64,000 bases of DNA from the NCBI GenBank assembly GCA_947507965.1, contig CANNQU010000003.1:31329-95328 (forward strand), in the 5' to 3' direction. The translations under genes and the position numbers were made by a program. Numbering within the stretch: the stretch's first letter is position 1; each line of letters opens with the position of its first letter. Source of the stretch: Bacteroidota bacterium. GTDB taxonomy: Bacteria > Bacteroidota > Bacteroidia > UKL13-3. Of this stretch, positions 9,091 to 19,322 are shown piece by piece. A model generated the notes under the pieces. The model was not told the DNA's origin. It saw only the letters and a list, made by a program, of their open reading frames with translations, and did not search any database.

Positions 9091-9951
9091 TTATTTGCAT
9101 TCAAAATATTTCGGATCATTATTTCCTACACTTCTATCAATTCCGCCATTATAGTTTTGGCGTCGAACGATAAATTGGGCCGAAACAATGGTTTTCCCAG
9201 AGGGCACTCCAAAGAACTCTCGAGGAATCATGGTAAGCTTAAACTGCCCTGAAAATTGTCCTTCCGTAATTTTTGTCATCTTTAAACCCGGCACGGTTCC
9301 AACATCAAAAAAGCCTGCTTTTTCTAAAAAAGTAGTATCACTGAGGGTTATTTTAGCATATAGATAACAGTCGTTGGCATCAAGATTTCGCATGGCTACG
9401 TTACGTTCTACCGGGTTATTATACATTACGGTTACAATTTCATCGGTAAAGGCGCACTTGGGTAGAGTATAAATCGTATCCCTTTCAATAGGTGCTAATA
9501 CTTTAATATTTAAGTCTTCGGTTTTTAGGTCGGGGGCACCATATCCGCCACCATCTTTAGGTTTTACCAAGAAGGAGATTCCTTTGGCGTAAACATCGCC
9601 TTGCGAAACACCATAAAAATCGGTAGGAATCATCTCGTAATAGTAAACCTTGGGTCCTTTCGTAGGGTCGGCGGTTAATTTTAAATTGTCGTTCGAGTTT
9701 TTCCAGGGCTGTGTGCCGGTACCATTCACATTGGCGTCGTTGGCCGGCAGCTCCCGTGGATTCCAAGTCCACATATAAAATGGACCGGTGAGACCGGCCA
9801 ACGATGGATTGGTTACTTTCGATAAATCGACATAGATTCGGCAAACCGATCGAACATCGGTGGTTGGCCCAGGTTCAATCCAAGCAGCTTGGGCATTGGT
9901 ATTAATAATTGCAATGATGCAAAGTGAAATAAACAGAATAAACTTTTTCAT
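9091..9951 (-). CDS. Uncharacterised secreted PUL protein with internal duplication
   Basis: Signal peptide MKKFILFISLCIIAIINTNAQ. Repeated segments MIPTDFYGVSQGDVYAKGISFLVKPKDGG and MIPREFFGVPSGKTIVSAQFIVRRQNYNGG. Confidence 0.65.
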   Translation of the reverse strand: MKKFILFISLCIIAIINTNAQAAWIEPGPTTDVRSVCRIYVDLSKVTNPSLAGLTGPFYMWTWNPRELPANDANVNGTGTQPWKNSNDNLKLTADPTKGPKVYYYEMIPTDFYGVSQGDVYAKGISFLVKPKDGGGYGAPDLKTEDLNIKVLAPIERDTIYTLPKCAFTDEIVTVMYNNPVERNVAMRNLDANDCYLYAKITLSDTTFLEKAGFFDVGTVPGLKMTKITEGQFSGQFKLTMIPREFFGVPSGKTIVSAQFIVRRQNYNGGIDRSVGNNDPKYFECK

Positions 9952-9977
9952 CTTCTTAACTTTCTAAATTTTAATAA

Positions 9978-10472
9978 TTACAATCGTACAAACTCCCATA
10001 TATAAGAGTAGGCTATATTTTTAACTCCCTTTTTGAAATAATAGAATGACTTTTTCAATTTCAAGCTAGCATCCGTAGGTCTGATGGTGCTTCCTAAAAG
10101 GAAGGTGTCTTTTACATTATTGGAATAATTGATTCGAATAGAAGTAGGATAACTATTATTATCAAAACTCCAGGTTCCACTGCCTGTTCCAAAATAGTTT
10201 TTCACGGTTCCGCTCGTCACGGCCGTAAAGTTAGTTTCTGTAAACGTAATGGTTGGCAGGGTTTTGGTTTTATAGAAATCAGTGATGTCCAGCTTATCAG
10301 GAGAGGTAGCTGCCTCATCAATAACATAAGCATGACTCAAAATCCAAGTTGCCTGAAGCCCTTGCATTTTGCTGGGTTCATTGCCAATATCGTTGAACTT
10401 CTTTGGACGGCACGAAAATGTACTAATGGATAATAGTAAAAAGAAGACAGAAAATTTTAAGATACGTTTCAT
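9978..10472 (-). CDS. Lipocalin-like/DUF5004-type lipoprotein in PUL
   Basis: Lipobox-like STFSC; beta-rich domain (LQATWILSHAYV ... GSGTWSFDN). Lies immediately downstream of the SusD gene. Confidence 0.6.
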   Translation of the reverse strand: MKRILKFSVFFLLLSISTFSCRPKKFNDIGNEPSKMQGLQATWILSHAYVIDEAATSPDKLDITDFYKTKTLPTITFTETNFTAVTSGTVKNYFGTGSGTWSFDNNSYPTSIRINYSNNVKDTFLLGSTIRPTDASLKLKKSFYYFKKGVKNIAYSYIWEFVRL

Positions 10473-10484
10473 GATATTTTTTAA

Positions 10485-11870
10485 TTAATTGCAACCCCCT
10501 TCAGGGTTCATTTGAAATCCTTTAATAGTACTTTCTGATGCAGGAAATTGTAAGGTTAATCCGTTACAGTTCCACGGGGCGTTTCGAATACGAACATTAA
10601 GTTCACCTTTTGCACCCATGCGTTTGAGCTGTTGTACACGATCGCCTTCCATTGACATCTCTAGGCGTCGTTCCATGCGAGCCGCCACTTTTATTGTTTC
10701 GGCGCCACTGCCGAAGGATATGTTTTGTGAGATTCCACCAAAAGCTCTAGATAGAATTGAATTAACGTCGGTGATAGCAACCGATAGGTTAGTGTTTGTT
10801 TCTGCTAATGCTTCGGCTCGCATAAGTAACATATCGGTTAGGTAAAGAACAGGGATGTTAAAGTAATTCGAATCAAATTTTAAAGAACGAAACCCCCCTA
10901 CGCAAGGTGCATAGTAAACGCTTCGCTTGTCCCCTGTTCTTGATGTGGCTTCGGCATACAGGTTGGCAGAAACGCCAATCTGAGGTTGATTTGAACCGAC
11001 ATCATGGTAGTTTCCACGGATATCACCCGATTTTTGATCATTGTTTGCCGACTTAATATAGAAGATCATTTCTTTTTTGGCACCTACCGAGTTGTCGTAA
11101 ATATTGACACTATCGGCGAGCCCAAATTTACCTGAGTTTACAATGTCATTCACTTGTGTAATTACCCCGGCAAAATTATTCATCTGGAAATATACTTTAG
11201 CCAATAAGGCTTTGGCTGCGTATTTCGTTGCATTGGTATTATTCAAATTGATTTCAGCTAAATCAGGAATAGCTTCTGTTAAATCTTTGATTATGAAATC
11301 ATAGGATTCTTTACAGGTACTTCTCTTGGTTACTTCGGGAAGTGAATTTTTGCGTAATGGAACACCTAAATGCGAATTGTCGGTGGTAAAGCCGTAAGGT
11401 TGAGCAAAATATCGAACAGCTGTAAAATGACCCAGTGCTCTCATGAATTTTGCTTCGGCGATCATGCGTGCTTTTTCCGAAGCAGTAAAATCAGGAACAA
11501 TATCAATAAAATCTAAAACCGTATTCGCCTTGTAAATTATTTTATACATATCGCCATAAAAACCACCAATAGAAGTGTTAAAAAAGATGGTTGCTCGATT
11601 ATATACCTCATTATAATCGTTGTTCGATTTGGGTGCAATTACGTTGTCGGATAATAACTCGCCATAATATTGCACCCTTCCGTTAAACAAGTTAGAAATA
11701 TTGTCGTAGCCGGCATTGAGTACTTCTTGTACATCCGATGGTTTTTTCAAAGCATCAGCTTTTCTAACTTGTGTGGGGTCGTTTGGATCGACATCAAACA
11801 TTTTTTTACAGCTAAAGAAAGCCGTAAGCAGTAAAAAAGAGCCTATTAAATATAGTGTGTTACGTTTCAT
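10485..11870 (-). CDS. RagB/SusD family nutrient uptake outer-membrane lipoprotein
   Basis: FFSCKKMFDVDP lipobox, AKFMRALGHFTAVRYFAQPYG, LLMRAEALAE; adjacent to the SusC-like gene. Confidence 0.93.
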   Translation of the reverse strand: MKRNTLYLIGSFLLLTAFFSCKKMFDVDPNDPTQVRKADALKKPSDVQEVLNAGYDNISNLFNGRVQYYGELLSDNVIAPKSNNDYNEVYNRATIFFNTSIGGFYGDMYKIIYKANTVLDFIDIVPDFTASEKARMIAEAKFMRALGHFTAVRYFAQPYGFTTDNSHLGVPLRKNSLPEVTKRSTCKESYDFIIKDLTEAIPDLAEINLNNTNATKYAAKALLAKVYFQMNNFAGVITQVNDIVNSGKFGLADSVNIYDNSVGAKKEMIFYIKSANNDQKSGDIRGNYHDVGSNQPQIGVSANLYAEATSRTGDKRSVYYAPCVGGFRSLKFDSNYFNIPVLYLTDMLLMRAEALAETNTNLSVAITDVNSILSRAFGGISQNISFGSGAETIKVAARMERRLEMSMEGDRVQQLKRMGAKGELNVRIRNAPWNCNGLTLQFPASESTIKGFQMNPEGGCN

Positions 11871-11884
11871 GTGGTAATAATTAA

Positions 11885-14800
11885 TTAGAAGCCAATTACA
11901 ATGGAAATACTATTGGTTCGCTCTTGTGGGGGGGTTAAATAAGTAATATTTGGGCTGGTGTTTCGGTCGGTGGCATTTTCAAAATCGCGCACTACTTCCG
12001 GGTCAAGACCTCTAAATTTGGTGAACAAGAATACATTAGTTGATACGAATCCAATTCTTGCTGACGCCAGTTTTGCTTTCTTCAATTGTTTTTCAGTTAA
12101 CGAATAGTATAAACTCAAACTACGTAAACGCATATAAGAGGCATCTTTTAGCCATAGGTCGGTATTTATCCAAGGCGTTGCCGAACCATAAGTTGCTTTA
12201 TCTTGTGTAAGAATAGGATAGGCGGCATTATCGCCGGGTTTTTGCCAACGGTCGAACTGGTCTTGCGTATGATTCCAATTATCGGAGTCGTAGGTTCCAA
12301 GTTGACGCTTAGAGGAAGAGTCATAAATTTTACCACCAATACTATAAACAAAATTGACATCCAACTCCCAGTGGTTGTAAATTAAGGTGTTGCTCCACCC
12401 TCCATATGCTTTCGGGTAAATATTGCCTACTGGAACTCTATTGGCAGGGTCCCATTTATAGGTTTCATTTCCCTGCTTATCAAAATAAATGGGTTTGCCA
12501 TTGGTTGGGTCAATTCTTGAAAATCGAACCAGGTAATTGGTACCCACTGGTTGTCCTTCCACTATTCGCGTATCATTGGTTCCCCCACTCACCGCTTCCT
12601 CTGTATAAGATCCAATATCCAAAACTTTATTATAATTGCGAGCGATATTAAAGTCGATGGTGAACCTTAATTTGTTGCCATCAACAACGCGAAGCTTCGT
12701 GGCAAATTCGATACCTTGATTGTTTATTTTCCCTACGTTGGCTGCATAGTTTCCCGATTGGAAACCATAATAATTAGGAACACTCACGCTTAAGATTACA
12801 TCTTTCGTGTTTTTGTTGTAATATTCCAATACCCCGGTAATGCGCTCAGAAAAGAGCGAAAAATCGAAGCCAATATCAAAGGTGGTCGTCGTCTCCCAAT
12901 GGAAATCAGGATTCTCATATATTTCAACATAACGAGAAGGAACTCCATTATAAACGTTAGGGTTTACTTTGTACCGACCCCACCATGGATACGACCCTCC
13001 AAAATTTGAGTTCCCCGACTTTCCAAAACTAGCACGAGCTTTTAAGAAGGTAAGTGTTTTGTTTTCTTTTAAAAATTTCTCATCGCTTATAATCCAACCT
13101 GCACCAATGGCAGGGAAGAAACCCCAACGGTAGTTTTCTCCGAACGTAGAGGAGTAATCGGCACGCCCATTGAGAGAAATAAAATATTTGTCTTTTAATG
13201 AGTAATTCACTCGTCCAAAATAACTATCAAATACCGAAATGCTTTTACTTAAAACGTTGGTTCCTATTTTTAAGTTAGAGTCGACTGGTGTGGTATTGTA
13301 TAGTGGGCCTAAAATATTATTATATTCTAAATATTTGAAAGCCGATTTTGTTCTCTGGTATTCACTTCCTAATAAATAAGAAAGCTTTTGATCACTTTTC
13401 AATGTTTGCGAATAGGAGGCCGTAGCTATAATATTATAGTTGTTTGTGTAGGTAGCACCGCGTTTTGCAATGCCTTTAGTTTGTTTCACCAAGGCCGTAT
13501 CTTCATACACATCATCGGTATTATCTAAATAGTCATAGTTGCCATTAAGATGGAAGATCAAATTCTTGATCGGTGTTATATCTAAAACTAAACCCTGTAA
13601 TGTTCGCTGTTGTTGTGTTCTCTGCGTTTTATTCTCTCTCATAAATACGGGGTTGTTATTGGGGCCAGCTCCCGTAAACCATCCACCATCGCTATTTTTT
13701 ATTGGATATATGGGAAGTGCCGTGCTCATGGCCGCTCCCATTCCTCCTCCCCAGCCCCCATCTACGCGTTTGTTTATTCCATTAACATAAGAACCTAAAT
13801 ATGAAAGCTTTACATTTTTGGTCAGTTGATAATCTAAGTTGGCTCTGAGTGTCGATCGTAAATAAGCATCACCGATAATATAGGTAGAATTATTATCATG
13901 GGTAGTATTCACATAGAGGTTTAATTTTTTATTGGCGTATGAGGTTCCTAAGCTATAGGTTTGTTTAAACCCGATATGGGTAGTTTCTTTAACCCAATCG
14001 GTATTCGTAGCCTGTGCCTGATCCCAAGATAAGCCTGCTGGCAATATGGGGTGTCCAACGCCTCCATCATTTTCAAAAGCCTCCTGCAACATTTGCAAGT
14101 ACTCTTTATTGTTCATCATTTTTGGGCGCGAGGCCATAGTAGAAATCCCTTCACGAATCGAAAGATCAAATCGCAAGCCTTTCTTTTTAGCTCTTTTTGT
14201 GGTAATAATGATTACACCGTTTGAACCACGGGAACCATAAATAGCTGTTGCTGCGGCATCTTTAAGTATTTCGATGGATTCAATGTCATCGGGGTTTAGA
14301 GTTGCTAATGGGTTATTGTTTTTGCCACCGCCGTTTCCTTTATCGGTTGCATTTTGCATGAAATAATCCTGAGAAATAGGAATGCCATCCACCACATAAA
14401 GTGGGTCGCTACCGGCACTTACCGAAGCGATACCTCTGATTTTTACTACTGCGGCCGCCCCAGCTAGTCCGCTTCCTATGGATACCTGCACGCCTGCTGC
14501 TTTTCCTTGTAATGCGGCCTCTACACTTGGCAAAGGAATGGCGGTTAGTTCTTTGCTTCCAATTTTTGCCACTGCACCGGTTACCTCCCTTCGCACCTGT
14601 GTGCCGTAACCTACCACGACCACCTCGTTGAGGTTTTTGTTGTCGGTTTGCATCTCGAATTTTATGGTCTTAATTTCCCCTGCAGCAAGCTTTACGGCCT
14701 GTTTATTCGTTTGATACCCTAAATAGGTGGCTACCATCACATAGTTACCGGCGGCTAAACTTTTAAATTCGAAATTCCCATCCGCGTCCGTATTTTGGGC

Positions 14801-14962
14801 GGTGGTTGTTCCGTCGATTCGAACAATAGCAAAAGCCATGGGTTCGCTCTTCTCGTCGAGCATTTTTCCTTTTATGGAGGCGGTATTCTGTGCTTTTAAT
14901 TGCGCTGAAAAAAACAGCAAACAAAACAATACAAAGAAGCGGTGAAGTATTTTTGAATTCAT
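11885..14962 (-). CDS. SusC/RagA family TonB-linked outer-membrane protein
   Basis: Carboxypeptidase D regulatory-like N-terminus, NEVVVVGYGTQVRREVTGAV, ALQGKAAGVQV, PLYVVDGIPI, ILKDAAATAIYGSRGSNGVIIITTK. Confidence 0.96.
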   Translation of the reverse strand: MNSKILHRFFVLFCLLFFSAQLKAQNTASIKGKMLDEKSEPMAFAIVRIDGTTTAQNTDADGNFEFKSLAAGNYVMVATYLGYQTNKQAVKLAAGEIKTIKFEMQTDNKNLNEVVVVGYGTQVRREVTGAVAKIGSKELTAIPLPSVEAALQGKAAGVQVSIGSGLAGAAAVVKIRGIASVSAGSDPLYVVDGIPISQDYFMQNATDKGNGGGKNNNPLATLNPDDIESIEILKDAAATAIYGSRGSNGVIIITTKRAKKKGLRFDLSIREGISTMASRPKMMNNKEYLQMLQEAFENDGGVGHPILPAGLSWDQAQATNTDWVKETTHIGFKQTYSLGTSYANKKLNLYVNTTHDNNSTYIIGDAYLRSTLRANLDYQLTKNVKLSYLGSYVNGINKRVDGGWGGGMGAAMSTALPIYPIKNSDGGWFTGAGPNNNPVFMRENKTQRTQQQRTLQGLVLDITPIKNLIFHLNGNYDYLDNTDDVYEDTALVKQTKGIAKRGATYTNNYNIIATASYSQTLKSDQKLSYLLGSEYQRTKSAFKYLEYNNILGPLYNTTPVDSNLKIGTNVLSKSISVFDSYFGRVNYSLKDKYFISLNGRADYSSTFGENYRWGFFPAIGAGWIISDEKFLKENKTLTFLKARASFGKSGNSNFGGSYPWWGRYKVNPNVYNGVPSRYVEIYENPDFHWETTTTFDIGFDFSLFSERITGVLEYYNKNTKDVILSVSVPNYYGFQSGNYAANVGKINNQGIEFATKLRVVDGNKLRFTIDFNIARNYNKVLDIGSYTEEAVSGGTNDTRIVEGQPVGTNYLVRFSRIDPTNGKPIYFDKQGNETYKWDPANRVPVGNIYPKAYGGWSNTLIYNHWELDVNFVYSIGGKIYDSSSKRQLGTYDSDNWNHTQDQFDRWQKPGDNAAYPILTQDKATYGSATPWINTDLWLKDASYMRLRSLSLYYSLTEKQLKKAKLASARIGFVSTNVFLFTKFRGLDPEVVRDFENATDRNTSPNITYLTPPQERTNSISIVIGF

Positions 14963-15192
14963 GTAAATATGATTCTATAAAATTGGTTATTACGACGTAA
15001 GGCACACAAAGTGAAGCTACAATTGTACATGTATTTTGCTTAAACTCCAAATTAAGTTTAGACTATTTTTTGATTTAAGTAAAATTTGTTCTTCGTTACC
15101 GAATATCCTGTGCCCCAAGGAGAATATTTTTTACCTCGTTTTTATTCAGAAAAATATCGTTTTTTTGAAACTCCAAAAAAAATCCAGGTATT

Positions 15193-18021
15193 ATGATGAG
15201 CCGTATTCTGTTCGTATTCGTTTTTGTAGCGTTAGCTTCAGCCTCCTTTTCGCAAGCAAAATTAATTGAAAAGGTAGTCCGTCAGGGCGATGAGCTAACC
15301 ATTCCGTATGAAATGTATCGTCTGAAAAACGGGCTCACGGTAATCATTCATGAGGATCATAGCGACCCATTGGTACATGTAGATGTTACGTATCATGTAG
15401 GCAGTGCTAGAGAAGAAGTAGGGAAATCGGGCTTCGCCCATTTCTTTGAACACATGATGTTTCAGGGGAGTAAGCACGTAGGCGATGATCAGCATTTTAA
15501 AATTGTGAGTAATGCAGGAGGAACCTTAAACGGAACAACCAACCGTGATCGAACAAATTACTATGAGACCGTACCTAAAAAGCAGTTGGAAGTAGCGCTG
15601 TGGCTGGAAGCCGACCGTATGGGCTTTTTATTGGATTCGGTTAACCAAAGAAAATTCGAGAATCAACGAGAAACAGTTAAAAATGAACGAGGGCAAAATT
15701 ATGACAACCGTCCTTATGGTTTAGTTCAGGAAAATATTTCACGAGCTTTCTACCCTCAAGCGCATCCCTACAGCTGGTTAACCATAGGTTATATTAATCA
15801 TTTGAATGCAGTAGATGTAGATGATTTAAAGAGTTTTTTTTTACGCTGGTATGGTCCTAATAATGCGGTGCTTTCTATAGGTGGTGATGTAAAACCAGCT
15901 GATGTTTTACTACTGGTTGAAAAGTATTTTGGGTCGATAAAGAAATGTCCTGAGGTAAAAAAGATGGCCGCATCTCAACCCGTTCTTACGGAGGACCGAT
16001 ACGTCTCGATGAGTGATAATATTCGTCAGCCCCTGCTACGCAGGGTTTATTCTTCAGTACCATCATTTCATACCGATGAAACAGCACTGGATCTTTTAGG
16101 TGAGATATTAAGCAGTAACAAGTCGTCGGTTTTCTATACCCAATTTATCAAGTCGCAATTGGCGTCATCTGCCTATGCCTCTAATTCATCCTCGGAATTA
16201 AGTGGGGAAATGTCGTTCAATGTAATGGCATATCCCAACATCAAGCTCAGTGATATTGATTCTTTGATAAATATTTGCTTTGCTGAATTTGAAATGCGAG
16301 GCGTTAGTGATGATGATTTGCTGAGAGCTAAGGCCAAGATGGAGACCAATTTTATTAAAAGTCTGGAAAGTGTTAATGGTAAAGTCTCGTCTCTGGCCTA
16401 TTATTATACCCTTGGCGGCAATGCTAATTTGATGCAGAAGCAATTGAAGGAAATACAAGAGCTAACAAGGTTAGATATCCTTCGTGTGTATAATTTATAT
16501 ATAAAAAACAAGCATTATGTAGCGATGAGTGTATATCCTAAAGATAAAATAAATGTAGCCCACAACGACACGTACAAAACGCCGGAATGCGACCCACCGG
16601 CCTCAAAGAAAACGGCGAAGATAAAATTACGTATCGCCAAGGATTATTTTGATCGAAGTGCACAGCCCAAAGTTCTTACCGAGCCCATCATGCCTTTACA
16701 TATTGAAGAGGTTCGAACCGCTTTTCCTAATGGCGTGTTGTTTAGTGGACTTACCCAAACGGAAATACCGTATGTGAATATTCAAATAAGTATCAAAGGG
16801 GGGCATTTAATGGATTCTTATAATCCACAAAAGGCCGGTCTTGCAGTGCTTACGGCCCGTTTAATGAATGAAGGAACGGCTACCCTGCTATCGGAGCAAT
16901 TCGAAGCCGAATTGGATAAAATAGGAAGCAGTATCTCGGTGAGTGCCGATGCTGAAAACACCTATATCAGTGTTGGAACTTTAAAAAAGAACATCGATGT
17001 AACGTTGGGATTATTAGCCGATAAATTATTATATCCTGCATTTCGTGAAATGGAGTTCAATCGGGCGAAGAAGCAGCAGCTGGAAGGAATAAGCAATTCA
17101 TTAATTGCTCCATCATCGATTGCCGACCGGTGTTTTAATAAAATAATTTATGGAAACGACGATATTCGATCGATTCCCAACGAAGGTACTACCGAAACGG
17201 TAAACCGTATTACCCTGGACGATGTAAAAGATTTTTTCAAGAAATACTATGTACCCCAGCTCACAGGAATCGTAGCTGTTGGTGATATCAATATGTTAGA
17301 TCTTATTCAGAAATTGTCGTTTATAGGTCAATGGAAGCGCACCGAGATTAAATTACCGGAATCGATAAAAAACGAACGTGTCACCACGACTAAGATTTAT
17401 TTTATTCATAGTGATAAAGCTGCTCAGTCGCAGATAAGGGTTGGTTACTTGGCCTTGGCTTACGATGCCAAAGACCTCTATTATAAGGCCGGCTTGATGA
17501 ATTTTATGTTTGGAGGCACCTTCAATAGCCATTTAAATATGAATTTAAGAGAAAACAAAGGCTGGACTTATGGGGTAAGAAGCGGTTTTAGTGGTACCCA
17601 ATACCGTGGGCCATTTACGATATCGGGCGGTTTTAAAAAGAATGCAACAGATAGCACCCTGATCGAGATATTTAATGAAATAGATGCGTACCAGCGTAAC
17701 TTATTGAGTGCGCAGGAGGTGGCATTCACAAAAAATGCAATCAACCAAAGTGAGGCTTTGAAGTATGAAACACTGAATCAGAAGGCAGGTGTTCTTTTCG
17801 CCAAGCAACGTTATAATTTGGAACCCGATTATAAGTTGATGCAGTTGCAGGTTTTGATGACCTTGTCGGCGGAGGAAATTAGGGGCCTTGCCATGCGCTT
17901 GCTTGACTTAAGTAAGATGGCCATCATTGTTGTAGGCGACCGAAAAGTGGTGAAAGATAAATTAGGCCGGTGGGGCTATGAAGTAATTGAGTTAGACACG
18001 GAGGGAAAAGAACTAAAATAA
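15193..18021 (+). CDS. M16 family metallopeptidase (two-lobe, zinc protease)
   Basis: HXXEH motif HFFEHMMFQGS, GGTLNGTTNRDRTNYYETVP, and a C-terminal M16C half. Confidence 0.92.
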   Translation: MMSRILFVFVFVALASASFSQAKLIEKVVRQGDELTIPYEMYRLKNGLTVIIHEDHSDPLVHVDVTYHVGSAREEVGKSGFAHFFEHMMFQGSKHVGDDQHFKIVSNAGGTLNGTTNRDRTNYYETVPKKQLEVALWLEADRMGFLLDSVNQRKFENQRETVKNERGQNYDNRPYGLVQENISRAFYPQAHPYSWLTIGYINHLNAVDVDDLKSFFLRWYGPNNAVLSIGGDVKPADVLLLVEKYFGSIKKCPEVKKMAASQPVLTEDRYVSMSDNIRQPLLRRVYSSVPSFHTDETALDLLGEILSSNKSSVFYTQFIKSQLASSAYASNSSSELSGEMSFNVMAYPNIKLSDIDSLINICFAEFEMRGVSDDDLLRAKAKMETNFIKSLESVNGKVSSLAYYYTLGGNANLMQKQLKEIQELTRLDILRVYNLYIKNKHYVAMSVYPKDKINVAHNDTYKTPECDPPASKKTAKIKLRIAKDYFDRSAQPKVLTEPIMPLHIEEVRTAFPNGVLFSGLTQTEIPYVNIQISIKGGHLMDSYNPQKAGLAVLTARLMNEGTATLLSEQFEAELDKIGSSISVSADAENTYISVGTLKKNIDVTLGLLADKLLYPAFREMEFNRAKKQQLEGISNSLIAPSSIADRCFNKIIYGNDDIRSIPNEGTTETVNRITLDDVKDFFKKYYVPQLTGIVAVGDINMLDLIQKLSFIGQWKRTEIKLPESIKNERVTTTKIYFIHSDKAAQSQIRVGYLALAYDAKDLYYKAGLMNFMFGGTFNSHLNMNLRENKGWTYGVRSGFSGTQYRGPFTISGGFKKNATDSTLIEIFNEIDAYQRNLLSAQEVAFTKNAINQSEALKYETLNQKAGVLFAKQRYNLEPDYKLMQLQVLMTLSAEEIRGLAMRLLDLSKMAIIVVGDRKVVKDKLGRWGYEVIELDTEGKELK

Positions 18022-18062
18022 GAGCAAATAGGTATGTTGGTAACGGTTAAATCGCAGCCATA

Positions 18063-19136
18063 TTAAGCTCTTCCCATGTTCCTCAAATGATTAAAGTGAG
18101 AAACAATGGCATGCCGCATTTTAGGATATACAAAATAGGGCACCCCAAACTCTTCGCAAGTGGAATGAATGATCTTGCTAATAGCAGGATAATGCACATG
18201 AGAAATTTTTGGGAATAAATGATGTTCCACTTGAAAGTTTAGGCCTCCAACACACCAAGAAATTATTTTGCTATTGGGTGAAAAATCAGCCGTTGTTTTA
18301 ATTTGATGAATCGCCCATTCATCCTCCATTTTCCCGTTTTTACCTTCCGGATTAGGGAAGCTGGTAAGTTCAACCGTGTGGGCCAATTGAAATACGACAC
18401 TTAATACAATACCGGCTAATAAATTAATGGTAAGAAACCCAATCAACCACCACACGAATCCCAGGGTATAGAGCGGCAGGGCAATAAACAGGAATAAGTT
18501 TAATGCCTTAAAGCCCCAGAACATGATATGGTCGAGAATGTCTAACTTTTTAAGTGGAATGGAACCCACTTTATGCAGGAAATATTTTTTGTAATCGGTA
18601 AAAAACACCCAAAACATATAAAGTAAAGAATAGAGGAACCAAACGTAAAGATGCTGAAAACGATGGATTTTATAAAATTTCTGGAATTTACTAAAACGTA
18701 GAAGTATGCCCGCATTGATATCATCATCTAAACCGGTAATATTGGTGTAGGTATGATGAATGATGTTGTGTTTCACATTCCACATAAAACTACTAGCGCC
18801 AAGCACGTTTACGCTATATGCCGCTATTCGGTTGAGCCATTTGTAATTGCTAAAACTCCCGTGACTGCCGTCATGCATTACATTAAATCCAATAAAAGAA
18901 ATTACAAAACCTAAGATTATAGCCTCTATTAAGGCAATAAACCAAATGGGTGTAAAAAACACCAGGTGTATATAAAGTCCGATGAAGGCCGTTACTAGGA
19001 GTATAGCCTTAAAGAATAATTGTAGATTCCCATGTGATGAAATGCCCTTTTCCTTAAAATATACTTCAGTACGATGTTTCAACACCGAGTGAAACGAAGG
19101 GGTTATTGCAGGGAATTTAGAAATCGGTGTACTCAT
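18063..19136 (-). CDS. Fatty acid desaturase (acyl-CoA/front-end-like)
   Basis: Histidine boxes HDGSHGS, HNIIHHTYTN and QVEHHLFPKISH; multiple TM segments. Confidence 0.9.
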   Translation of the reverse strand: MSTPISKFPAITPSFHSVLKHRTEVYFKEKGISSHGNLQLFFKAILLVTAFIGLYIHLVFFTPIWFIALIEAIILGFVISFIGFNVMHDGSHGSFSNYKWLNRIAAYSVNVLGASSFMWNVKHNIIHHTYTNITGLDDDINAGILLRFSKFQKFYKIHRFQHLYVWFLYSLLYMFWVFFTDYKKYFLHKVGSIPLKKLDILDHIMFWGFKALNLFLFIALPLYTLGFVWWLIGFLTINLLAGIVLSVVFQLAHTVELTSFPNPEGKNGKMEDEWAIHQIKTTADFSPNSKIISWCVGGLNFQVEHHLFPKISHVHYPAISKIIHSTCEEFGVPYFVYPKMRHAIVSHFNHLRNMGRA

Positions 19137-19158
19137 ATAAAACAGATCAGATTGTAGG

Positions 19159-19166
19159 CAAAGATA
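19159..19166 (-). promoter_or_regulatory. TATCTTTG -7 element upstream of desaturase
   Basis: Minus strand TATCTTTG matches TAnnTTTG, 23 nt before the ATG. Confidence 0.5.
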
Positions 19167-19243
19167 CGCCTTTTTATATTGGGTGATCTAAAGGTGTCGG
19201 TAGATGCCCCTAAAGGTGAACTTTCCGCTTCACCATCAAGTGA

Positions 19244-19283
19244 AATAAACAAGCCCATCCAATATTGGATGGGCTTGTTTATT
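19244..19283 (-). terminator. Perfect 40-nt palindrome downstream of secDF, probable terminator
   Basis: AATAAACAAGCCCATCCAATATTGGATGGGCTTGTTTATT is a perfect inverted repeat. Confidence 0.7.
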
Positions 19284-19322
19284 AAAGGGTAGGATATTAA
19301 AGAATCCCAATAACTTTTTTTA

